Assembly (NCBI GenBank): GCA_947460445.1
Contig: CANHHS010000069.1
Location: 1 to 7,965 of the forward strand
Length of the DNA stretch: 7,965 nucleotides
Direction of reading: 5' to 3'
Source: Opitutia bacterium
Lineage (GTDB): Bacteria > Verrucomicrobiota > Verrucomicrobiia > Opitutales > UBA953
Part shown: piece after piece, positions 1 through 6,522 of the stretch
How the letters are laid out: every line of letters starts with the position of its first letter
Numbering within the stretch: position 1 is the first letter of the stretch
Translations under genes and position numbers: made by a program
The notes under the pieces: model-generated
Seen by the model: only the letters and a program-made list of their open reading frames with translations
What the model was told of the DNA's origin: nothing
Database searches by the model: none

Positions 1-950
1 CGCTCACTGTCACAGAAGAAAATAATGGTGTCGCTCCAGCCGAAACCCTTGAACGCAGACGACTCGTAAGTGGCGATTGTTTCGGCATATGCCAACTGAC
101 CCACTATTGCTCTTCCAGCGTCAGCAGGTTGATCCGAGCAGATCCGAAGGGTTTCGGGCAAACCTGCAGAAGATAAGATCTTTTTGGCGGTGATAACCTC
201 ACCCGTATCCAACTCCAACTCTGTCGCCGACCCAGATTGTGCGACAATACGGCGGACCCCGCAGCGCATCCGACGCTCAACACCTAACTCCCGACAGCGC
301 TCAGTTAAGATGCGAGTAATTTGTCGCACGCCTGCAAACGGCCGGGCAAATCCTTCACGAAAAAGGGCCCGCCACATAATAGCGAATTGAGGTAAATCAA
401 TGTCACCTTCATGCGCACTACCATAGTAACACGTTGGCACGAGCAACATTTCAACCAAGAGCGGGTCGTGTATGCGTTCAGTTAAAAAAGTTCGCGCCGA
501 GCCACTCGTAGCCGTCAGTGCGTTTTCGTCAAAAGCTTGCAGATCTTTATCCACTCGACGGAAACCGTCTATCTGACTTGGGAATTCGCGGGCGACGTCA
601 GATTCGAAAAGTGCAAAATCATTAGCCATTCGCAAGGTACGGCCTTGCATAACAATTCGCGAACCAAGCTGGGGGGATAAATCTAGCTCCTCGCGACGGA
701 TACGAAGTTGACGAAGTAATTTTGTTAAGGGTGCACCTTTTGTGCCTTCGGGCACCCAGTTGGTCATCGCATGAAGGCCGACATCATACTTTCGACCAGC
801 CTTAGCATAAAAAGAATTCAGTCCACCGACTGCATTATGGCGCTCTAAAAGCACTACCCGCTTACCAAACATCCCCAAGCGTACAGCTGCAGCCATTCCA
901 GACATGCCGGCGCCAATGATTGCACAGTCATAAGAGGACGAAGTGTTCAC
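1..950 (-). CDS. Phytoene-dehydrogenase-like FAD-dependent oxidoreductase, partial (C-terminus beyond left edge)
   Basis: The frame is open without a stop from a GTG at 950 to the window edge, giving 316 codons plus two bases. The N-terminus is a classic FAD-binding Rossmann segment: a short beta strand, GAGMSG at residues 13-18, an acidic E36 ending the second strand, and a GG pair at 42-43. This pattern is typical of the CrtI / phytoene dehydrogenase-related flavoprotein superfamily, whose members desaturate, saturate or isomerise polyenes and related lipids. Around residues 195-240 is a helix followed by an ELGVE-type strand, as in the second nucleotide-binding strand set of these enzymes. 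Family members usually run near 480-520 residues, so roughly a third is missing. GTG 950 is chosen because the first in-frame ATG lies inside the Rossmann glycine motif. The start is 8 nt after the glycosyltransferase stop, so translational coupling is likely. No Shine-Dalgarno site is visible. The substrate cannot be named; protoporphyrinogen-oxidase-like or retinol-saturase-like roles remain possible. Confidence 0.85.
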   Translation of the reverse strand, partial: MNTSSSYDCAIIGAGMSGMAAAVRLGMFGKRVVLLERHNAVGGLNSFYAKAGRKYDVGLHAMTNWVPEGTKGAPLTKLLRQLRIRREELDLSPQLGSRIVMQGRTLRMANDFALFESDVAREFPSQIDGFRRVDKDLQAFDENALTATSGSARTFLTERIHDPLLVEMLLVPTCYYGSAHEGDIDLPQFAIMWRALFREGFARPFAGVRQITRILTERCRELGVERRMRCGVRRIVAQSGSATELELDTGEVITAKKILSSAGLPETLRICSDQPADAGRAIVGQLAYAETIATYESSAFKGFGWSDTIIFFCDSE

Positions 951-958
951 TGGAAAGG

Positions 959-1957
959 TCAGCTGATACGTAACGTTTCGTCGACCGCCCGCACAATCTG
1001 GTCTGGCCGAATTCTACCAAATGCTCTGCCGATACGCTCCCGCCAATCATGCATCGGCTCACCTTCATAGGGTGTTGTATCAATACGCACCGCACGACTT
1101 ACCGAACCCCAGGGACGCGCTTTACCGTAGTCCGACGGACCAAAAACACCGACCACCGGACAACGCACGGCCGCAGCAAGTTGCAGAATAGGCGTATCGA
1201 CGCCCATAAAAATTCGCGCATCCGCTATCAATCGGGCAAGTTGAGCAAGTCGCAAACGCCCGGCGGTCGATACGGCAGCAGGACCAACTGCACCGCAGAC
1301 GACTTCTGCATAAACGCGTTCACTGGCATCACTTCCACACGATACAATAACGCGATCGACCGTGCCAGCATCCAAGAGCGAACGCGCGACAACCGACCAA
1401 AGATGGGCACCTAACATTTTATTACCGTCTGAAGATACAGGGTGGATGACCGCAAATCGCCCTTTCTCAAGAAGGAGACCGTGTTCTTGCATACGCGAAC
1501 TCGCAAACCAGCAATCTCCAGGCTGCGGATTGAGCCCGAGGGCATGGGCAACAACCGCATAATCCCGAGCCGCTTCATGAGAATCTTGTGCGCTCGGCTC
1601 ACCCCATCCATGAAAAAACGGCTGGTAAAAACCAGGCGAACCCAATGCCCAGCGCTTACGAGCCCCGGAAAGCGCAACTAAGCGGCGAGCACTTGAATCC
1701 GGAGAGAACGAGAAGGCATGGTCAAATTCCTGTCGACGTATGTGTGCAAGCAGGGCAAGCGACGCACCTGCACTTGTTGAAATATCACTCGCCAAAGCTA
1801 CATCCACTCCTGGGCACCCCTCAATCATCGGCAATGCTGCCGCATGTGTTACCACAGTCACGCGTGCGCCGGGATGCTTATCGCGAATCGCACGCAGTGC
1901 AGGCGTTAGTGCCAACGCACCACGCAATCCACAAGGCTTAGCGAAAAGAATACGCAC
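959..1957 (-). CDS. Family 9 glycosyltransferase (ADP-heptose:LPS heptosyltransferase-like), diverged active site
   Basis: This 332-residue protein has the length and two-Rossmann-domain plan of family 9 glycosyltransferases, which add heptose or other sugars to LPS core on the cytoplasmic face. The N-terminal domain opens with a hydrophobic strand and the LTPALRAIR helix (residues 17-25), then a VTVVTHA strand. The C-terminal nucleotide-sugar domain begins with FAVIHP (158-163) and contains MGVDT (241-245), LAAA (250-253) and VFGPSDYGKARPW (261-273), all family-like. Two signatures are altered. The usual Gly-Asp before the first helix, which carries the catalytic Asp of WaaC, reads R12-G13. 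The usual DTGPxH reads D244-T-P-I-L-Q249. The protein may therefore use another acceptor or mechanism, or have lost activity. The start is GTG, 3 nt after the ABC-exporter stop, with no Shine-Dalgarno site, which implies coupled translation. Its place between exporter and oxidoreductase suggests an envelope glycoconjugate. The family call is good; the specificity is unknown. Confidence 0.85.
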   Translation of the reverse strand: MRILFAKPCGLRGALALTPALRAIRDKHPGARVTVVTHAAALPMIEGCPGVDVALASDISTSAGASLALLAHIRRQEFDHAFSFSPDSSARRLVALSGARKRWALGSPGFYQPFFHGWGEPSAQDSHEAARDYAVVAHALGLNPQPGDCWFASSRMQEHGLLLEKGRFAVIHPVSSDGNKMLGAHLWSVVARSLLDAGTVDRVIVSCGSDASERVYAEVVCGAVGPAAVSTAGRLRLAQLARLIADARIFMGVDTPILQLAAAVRCPVVGVFGPSDYGKARPWGSVSRAVRIDTTPYEGEPMHDWRERIGRAFGRIRPDQIVRAVDETLRIS

Positions 1958-1960
1958 AGC

Positions 1961-3763
1961 TTAGACAGAGTCGCCAGACTGCTGGTCCCAGAGTCGGCGG
2001 AAAAGTTCATTGGTCGCGTAAACCTTATCGCGCGGGCCATCCGCGACAATTTGTCCTTTATCGAGGACGAGCACGCGGTCGACATCACGAATCGTACTGA
2101 AGCGGTGCGCCACGATTAACGTCGTGCGTCCGCGCATCAAGTCAGCAAGCGAGCTTTGGATGGCGCGCTCTGTGTCCGTATCTAATGACGAGGTGGCTTC
2201 GTCCAAAAGTAAAATAGGTGCGTCCTTCAGGAAGGCACGCGCAATGGCAATGCGCTGACGCTGCCCACCTGAAAGCGCAGCACCCCTCTCTCCAACCCGT
2301 GTTTCAAATCCCGCTGGCAGCGAACGGATAAAATGAAGGGCTCCAGCTAACTCAGCCGCACGCTCAACCGCCGCATCGTCAGCGCCAGGGCGACCCAAAC
2401 GTATATTATCACGAATACTCCCGTCAAAAAGTACTGGCTCCTGAGAGACAAGCGCAATGGAGGAACGTAATTCAGCTAGACTAATTTTTCGTAAATCGTG
2501 CCCATCGAGCATGACTAGCCCTTCGCTTGGATCGAAGAAACGAGGGATGAGATTAAGGAATGTGCTTTTGCCCGCTCCACTCGGACCAACTAAAGCGACA
2601 GATTGTCCTGCGGGAATTTTCGTAACAATCGAATGAAGCACTGTCTCGCGGCCATATGTAAAAGAAACCCCCTGAAAGGTGAGTTCGCCACGGACCTTTG
2701 AAATCCGTACTGGATCTACCGGATCGGGCACTTCATCTGGCGCATCAAATATTTCTGTTAGTCGCGAAAGACCAACTTCCGCCAGACGCAACATGTTGCT
2801 TACGCGGCCTAATTTCTTGATGGGCTCATAAGCTATATAGAGTGCCGCAATAATGATTAAGAGTCGCGGAAGGTCTAGGCCACTATTAGCGCCTACCCAA
2901 ATAGCTAAGGCGATGCCCGAGGCGGCAACGAATTCCAACAGGGGCGAAAGCGCCTTATCGTAGCGCGCAATACGTGCTTGGGCATGAAGACCGGTTGAGC
3001 TTGCCTGATTAAAACGTGCAATTTCGCGATCTTCCAAATTGTAAGCACGAACTTCACGGGGAGATTGGAGATTCTCCATGGCGATAGACGTCACGCGAAC
3101 GTTGGCGGCACTCGCAAGCCGCGCGCGTTTCTGGAGCTTCTTTCCAATGAAGCGCACAAGAAGGACTGACACTGGCACGACTAATAGGCAGAGCAAAAAG
3201 CGCCAACCTTCATCAAGCGTCAGGCACGTAAAAACGACCATGCCGACTGCAAAAATTAGCGTGAATGGCTGAATAACGATGTCGTTGGTCACATCAATCA
3301 GAACCAGTCGCACAGAGGCCACGTCGCCAGTTAGGCGCTGCATTAAGTCCCCCGTCGTCATCCGCCCAAAGAAACTCAGGGGTAATTTCTGAATGCGCGC
3401 AAAAACCTCTGAACGCACAGCTTCGATCACGCGTATGCCCGCAATATTAATCAAAGTACCCGCGAGCCACTGTGAGACGCCTCGGAAAATAAACACTGTC
3501 GGCAGGAATAATACTGCGAATTCAATTTCGTTTCCGCGGGGCAACACCCAAGGCTGCCAACCTATCCAACTCGGGAAGGTAACAATCGGCGTCTCGATAG
3601 CGGTTTTATCGCCGAAGGCAGCGGGTAGAACCTTACCGAGTAAAAAAGGCACCCCAAGCGCACTGCTGGCTGCGTAAAGCAGACCAGCCAAGGCTGCCGC
3701 TATCAGTAAATGCCAGTTTCCGCGCAGGAAACGAATGTAGGTATGGTAATGTCCGCGAAACAC
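1961..3763 (-). CDS. MsbA-type ABC exporter, fused membrane and ATPase domains
   Basis: This 600-residue half-transporter would work as a homodimer in the inner membrane, using ATP to flip or export lipids, glycolipids or drugs. Six hydrophobic spans fall near residues 18-43, 73-93, 155-178, 180-203, 268-290 and 299-316. The ATPase domain starts near 360 and has every catalytic element: Walker A GPSGAGKST (393-401), Q-loop Q441, signature LSGGQ (497-501), Walker B ILLLDE (517-522) with catalytic E522, D-loop SSLD (525-528) and switch H553. The loop between spans 1 and 2 (about 44-72) is long and rich in Trp and Pro for this family. The GTG start at 3763 is the only reasonable initiator, since the frame stays open upstream into terC without another start codon. 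A GGGG lies only 2 nt before it. The gene follows terC by 56 nt and precedes the glycosyltransferase by 3 nt. MsbA-like lipid A or glycolipid flipping is plausible from this context, but the substrate is not proven. Confidence 0.92.
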   Translation of the reverse strand: MFRGHYHTYIRFLRGNWHLLIAAALAGLLYAASSALGVPFLLGKVLPAAFGDKTAIETPIVTFPSWIGWQPWVLPRGNEIEFAVLFLPTVFIFRGVSQWLAGTLINIAGIRVIEAVRSEVFARIQKLPLSFFGRMTTGDLMQRLTGDVASVRLVLIDVTNDIVIQPFTLIFAVGMVVFTCLTLDEGWRFLLCLLVVPVSVLLVRFIGKKLQKRARLASAANVRVTSIAMENLQSPREVRAYNLEDREIARFNQASSTGLHAQARIARYDKALSPLLEFVAASGIALAIWVGANSGLDLPRLLIIIAALYIAYEPIKKLGRVSNMLRLAEVGLSRLTEIFDAPDEVPDPVDPVRISKVRGELTFQGVSFTYGRETVLHSIVTKIPAGQSVALVGPSGAGKSTFLNLIPRFFDPSEGLVMLDGHDLRKISLAELRSSIALVSQEPVLFDGSIRDNIRLGRPGADDAAVERAAELAGALHFIRSLPAGFETRVGERGAALSGGQRQRIAIARAFLKDAPILLLDEATSSLDTDTERAIQSSLADLMRGRTTLIVAHRFSTIRDVDRVLVLDKGQIVADGPRDKVYATNELFRRLWDQQSGDSV

Positions 3764-3819
3764 GACCCCAGCGTGGCAAAGCCAACGGCGAAAGGGAACG
3801 GAAAAAGCCTGAACAGATG

Positions 3820-4863
3820 CTACTTCTTCTCAGGAAAAGCGACCGAAAGGGCTATCGCTAGGCCCAAGACGCCACCGACAATCGCTAAAGAAATATCCGT
3901 CGAAAGGTGAACGGACCCGGACTTGATCAAAAAATCTGGAACCCAACTCGCAACAGCACCTGGGTTTTGACCAACGGTCGCTGCCCAAGGAAGAATCATC
4001 TTTAATCCAATAAACAGTAAAATAAATGCCAAAGCTGGCTTCAGGAATCGGAAGTAACCCATGAAGCCTGCCAACGCGAAATACATCGAGCGCAGACCCA
4101 GGATGGCAAAAATATTGGACGTAAAAGCGATGAAGCGCTTCTCGCCGATTTCCATGTCGGCAGGCAAGATCCCCAAGACAGCAGGAATGGAATCAATCGC
4201 GAAAATAAGGTCTGTGCCCTCCACGACGAGCAATACAACAAAGAGCGGCGTAAAGAGATTGCGCCCGTTTTCGCGTACAACAAATGCGCTACCGTGCAAA
4301 TGCGGCGTAAGGGGGAAAACTTTGCGGGCTAGGCGCACAAATAAATTCTCGGACATATCTTTACCCTCCGACTCACCGTGTGCTGTCGCCAACTTGATAC
4401 CTGTAAAAACAAGGAATGCTCCAAAAACTGGGAGCAAAAAGGTGAACCGATCGACGGCGGCAATGCCCGCTATAATAAACAGTGCACGCATCGCAACCGC
4501 ACCAATAATGCCCCAGAAAAGAACACGGTGCTGGTGTTCTTCAGGTATTTTGAAGTGAGCAAAAACTAAAATGAAAATAAAGAGGTTATCGACGGAGAGT
4601 GCCAACTCGAGGAGGTAACCCGCAGCAAAAAGCTGAGCATCTTGCGGACCACGCCAGGCACTGAGTAAAAATGCGAACCCCACCGCCAGAGACATCCAAA
4701 CCACACACCAAGCAACTGCCGCACGAAAAGAAGGCTTCTGCGCCCGACGATTAAAAACTCCCAAATCGAGTGCCAACATGCAGGCGACAAATACCAGAAA
4801 GGCCGACCAAGCCCAGAGAGGCATCTCAGAATGAACTGTTTGGGCAATTACAGGGAATAGCAT
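3820..4863 (-). CDS. TerC/Alx-family integral membrane protein
   Basis: This 347-residue polytopic protein of the TerC family resembles E. coli Alx in length and motifs. About nine spans can be placed near residues 15-36, 45-68, 78-98, 108-126, 134-154, 202-224, 240-264, 266-285 and 322-341. The two acidic family motifs inside the membrane are intact: ELALSVDN (86-93, with E86 and D92) and EGTDLIFAIDS (215-225, with E215, D218 and D224). Long blocks such as SNIFAILGLRSMYF (239-252) also match the family. Members are linked to Mn2+ export, alkaline-pH response, tellurite resistance and metal loading of exported proteins; which applies here is inference. The ATG at 4863 is preceded at a sensible distance by a purine-rich AGGG, the clearest ribosome site in the window. 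A later Met at residue 14 is a possible but less supported start. It is the first gene of the minus-strand run, and a hairpin may mask its ribosome site. Confidence 0.93.
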   Translation of the reverse strand: MLFPVIAQTVHSEMPLWAWSAFLVFVACMLALDLGVFNRRAQKPSFRAAVAWCVVWMSLAVGFAFLLSAWRGPQDAQLFAAGYLLELALSVDNLFIFILVFAHFKIPEEHQHRVLFWGIIGAVAMRALFIIAGIAAVDRFTFLLPVFGAFLVFTGIKLATAHGESEGKDMSENLFVRLARKVFPLTPHLHGSAFVVRENGRNLFTPLFVVLLVVEGTDLIFAIDSIPAVLGILPADMEIGEKRFIAFTSNIFAILGLRSMYFALAGFMGYFRFLKPALAFILLFIGLKMILPWAATVGQNPGAVASWVPDFLIKSGSVHLSTDISLAIVGGVLGLAIALSVAFPEKK

Positions 4864-4990
4864 GATTGCCCTACCCTTACGGCAGTTTCCAAAGGGTCAA
4901 GGCAGGTAGATTACAAAACTGACACTAAGTTGGATAGCCTCTTGGGGCTTGCCCGCCAAAGAGCACAAGACACCTTTAACGCCTGCTCGT
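4864..4990. other. Divergent intergenic region between terC and tRNA-Arg
   Basis: This 127-base stretch carries the 5' flanks of both the leftward terC run and the rightward tRNA. For terC, the best promoter-like pair on the minus strand is TTGGCG (4959-4954), a 17-base spacer, and TATCCA (4936-4931). The hexamers match the sigma-70 consensus at about four and three of six bases, so this is weak; it would give a 5' leader of roughly 60 nt. No convincing promoter for the tRNA was found; TTTAAC at 4975-4980 is at a suitable -10 distance but lacks a good -35. No open reading frame of note lies here. Confidence 0.35.
4867..4904 (-). promoter_or_regulatory. Leader hairpin covering the terC ribosome-binding site
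   Basis: In the terC leader, TGCC (4904-4901) and ACCCTT (4897-4892) can pair with AAGGGT (4878-4873) and GGCA (4870-4867). This gives a ten-base-pair stem with a small internal loop (TTG opposite AG) and a 13-base apical loop. The 3' arm holds the purine-rich AAGGGTAGGG that serves as the ribosome site for the ATG at 4863, so folding would mask it. A second CTGCC within the apical loop (4885-4881) could compete for the same GGCA. The pairing is visible in the sequence; regulation by metal or pH is inferred from other TerC/Alx genes. Confidence 0.4.
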
Positions 4991-5065
4991 GTCCCCGTAG
5001 TTCAACGGATAGAACACTGGTTTCCTAAACCGGGGATGATGGTTCAATTCCATCCGGGGACGCCA
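4991..5065 (+). tRNA. tRNA-Arg, anticodon CCU
   Basis: A full cloverleaf can be drawn by hand. The acceptor stem GTCCCCG (4991-4997) pairs with CGGGGAC (5055-5061). The D stem GTTC (5000-5003) pairs with GAAC (5012-5015) around a loop containing GG. The anticodon stem CTGGT (5017-5021) pairs with ACCGG (5029-5033), with one T-G wobble. The seven-base loop TTCCTAA places CCT at 5024-5026, which reads AGG as arginine. The variable region is four bases. The T stem GATGG (5038-5042) pairs with CCATC (5050-5054) around TTCAATT. The discriminator is G5062 and the CCA tail is encoded at 5063-5065. The NYN gene starts 24 nt downstream on the same strand. Confidence 0.97.
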
Positions 5066-5089
5066 GCTAGCCTTTAAATATTTACACCT

Positions 5090-6178
5090 GTGCCTCCCAA
5101 GAAAAAACCAGCGGTTAAAATCCGGTCACGCCGCTCAGCACCAACGCGAGCCCATGCACCCTCTACATCCACCCCTGAAGCAGCCCGTGGATCTAAACAG
5201 GAGCGCATCGCCCTACTCGTTGATGCAGATAATGTCTCACACGGATTCTTGCCCACCTTACGTGACTTTGTTGGCGAGACAACACTGGCCTCGGCACGTG
5301 CTTACGGGGACTTTCAAAATCGTCTGCACAATTGGCGAAAAGCAGCGGAAGAATGGCCGGCACTCGAATTAGTAGAGCAACGAAATTATACGGCTGGAAA
5401 AAATGCGACGGACATGCGCTTAACCATCGATGCGGTCAAATTGCTCGCCGGGAAGAAGCCACCAACGACCTTAGTCTTTGTAACCAACGACAGTGACTTT
5501 ACTCCCATTGTCGAAGATGCGAAAAAAGATGGCGTACGCATTGTTGTGATGGGTGAACGCCCACACCGCGCACTCCGCAGCGCAGCCCATCACTACGTCA
5601 ACCTGACTGAACTACGCGATCGCCTTGAGCACAAGGCAGCGGCGGAATCAGATCCACGCGAAGTCCTCCGACTCCTACTCTCAGCTCTGCGCTCTTTGCC
5701 TAAACTTAATGCCGCGGGCGAAAAAGCGCTGACAGAAGCCGAGCGTCGCTTACCGCTTTTGCGCTTTGCAACAGGACGACCTACGCCGAGTACAGCGAGT
5801 AAGGCAGATGGAATGCCCCCTCAGAGTCGTGCACGTCGCGGGCGACGAACAAATACCTTAACTGCAACGACGCCTGCAGCTGCCCGGCGGAACGAGCAAA
5901 CCCCGGTCAGCAATGACGTCCATGCCATCCGGCGTAAAGAAGCACTATTGAATCGTACAGATTTGATTCAATCGCTGGTCGACGCGGCTCGCTCACTGCC
6001 AAATCAAGATGGCTGGGTAAAAGGCGAATTTATTCTGCGACGTGTACGCGAGACGGTTAGCGACTTTGATCAAACCGCTCCCCGGTACGCCAAATTCTAC
6101 CGAATGCTCGAAGACACAGGACGATTCGACGTTGAATTACGGGCGAGCACGGTATTCGCACGCCCGCGCAAAGGATAA
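5090..6178 (+). CDS. NYN-domain (LabA-like) putative RNase with C-terminal LOTUS/OST-HTH domain
   Basis: The 362-residue protein has three parts. A basic, disordered tail (1-36) leads into a NYN domain of the PIN-like nuclease fold (about 38-178). The acidic active-site residues are visible: VDADN (44-48, with D45 and D47), D108 in KNATDMR, and NDSD (133-136). A Lys/Arg-, Thr- and Ala-rich linker (about 229-285) precedes a winged-helix-like LOTUS/OST-HTH domain (about 289-350, with DGWVKGEFILRRVR). LOTUS domains bind RNA, notably G-rich or G-quadruplex RNA in studied cases, so a targeted single-strand RNase is the likely role. Residues 190-227 may be a second, degenerate module of the same kind. 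GTG 5090 is the only plausible start: an in-frame TAA lies at 5075-5077 and no ATG occurs before the NYN core. No Shine-Dalgarno site is seen in the AT-rich 24-nt gap after the tRNA. The target RNA is unknown. Confidence 0.9.
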   Translation: MPPKKKPAVKIRSRRSAPTRAHAPSTSTPEAARGSKQERIALLVDADNVSHGFLPTLRDFVGETTLASARAYGDFQNRLHNWRKAAEEWPALELVEQRNYTAGKNATDMRLTIDAVKLLAGKKPPTTLVFVTNDSDFTPIVEDAKKDGVRIVVMGERPHRALRSAAHHYVNLTELRDRLEHKAAAESDPREVLRLLLSALRSLPKLNAAGEKALTEAERRLPLLRFATGRPTPSTASKADGMPPQSRARRGRRTNTLTATTPAAARRNEQTPVSNDVHAIRRKEALLNRTDLIQSLVDAARSLPNQDGWVKGEFILRRVRETVSDFDQTAPRYAKFYRMLEDTGRFDVELRASTVFARPRKG

Positions 6179-6179
6179 A

Positions 6180-6512
6180 CTAGTTACGGTTAGCGCCCTG
6201 ACCTGCAAAATTGATTTGGCCGCGACGGTAGTAGAAAAATGCCGCTAAACACACAAGGACAGCAATCACTGCAATCACCGTATAAAATTCTGCACGTTGT
6301 TCGCGAATCTGATCATCTAAAGCCACACCAGTCAGGCCAGTAGAAGCTTTTGGTAAGCCGATTGGCTCTGTCGCCTTAAACTGCGCACCCGAAATCGATT
6401 CGTTCCCAAGATTCGTACCAAGGGGCTCGATGGGCATAAATTCTGTACGACTATCATGACCCTCGGAAGCAGGAGGTTTTGTACTAGGTGTGACTTCGCC
6501 AAATAAAACCAT
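6180..6512 (-). CDS. Small single-span membrane protein of unknown function
   Basis: This 110-residue protein is not recognised as any named family. It has no N-terminal signal peptide. The first 70 residues are polar, Pro-, Gly- and Thr-rich and probably unstructured, with a charged DDQIREQRAE stretch at 66-75. One clear hydrophobic span (about 76-95, ending in FFYY) is followed by a short basic tail beginning RRGQ, so it looks like a tail-proximal membrane anchor. The ATG at 6512 lies 10 nt after the citramalate synthase stop, and no Shine-Dalgarno site is visible, which suggests translational coupling in a two-gene transcript. An internal ATG at residue 26 is an alternative start. Its stop is separated by a single base from the stop of the oppositely directed NYN gene. 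Position after a biosynthetic gene does not by itself indicate function. That it is real is likely, given the coherent membrane span and operon spacing. Confidence 0.7.
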   Translation of the reverse strand: MVLFGEVTPSTKPPASEGHDSRTEFMPIEPLGTNLGNESISGAQFKATEPIGLPKASTGLTGVALDDQIREQRAEFYTVIAVIAVLVCLAAFFYYRRGQINFAGQGANRN

Positions 6513-6522
6513 CGGGACAAAA

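Noticed and set aside
3802..3821. Terminator-like AGC...GCT dyad followed by five T on the minus strand, between terC and the ABC exporter
   Set aside because: The stem is only about three pairs plus two more across a bulge, and it overlaps the terC stop codon. It is too weak to call as a terminator.
4061..4558. 165-codon plus-strand open frame opposite terC
   Set aside because: It lies fully antisense to a strongly supported membrane protein, and its product is a basic, low-complexity sequence with no recognisable motif. It is a shadow of the terC coding bias, as are the other antisense frames in this window.
4864..4990. yybP-ykoY manganese riboswitch in front of terC
   Set aside because: The conserved GGGGAGUAG-type and CCGG-containing loops of that motif are not seen on the minus strand, although a TerC/Alx gene follows. 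A covariance-model scan would settle it.
4991..5065. tRNA-Arg as an integration site for a mobile element
   Set aside because: tRNA 3' ends are common attachment sites, but no integrase gene and no second copy of the tRNA 3' end were seen in the window.
6178..6185. Palindrome AACTAGTT across the two facing stop codons
   Set aside because: Eight bases, with no extension into a stem and no adjacent T-run; it follows from the overlapping stop codons and is not a terminator.
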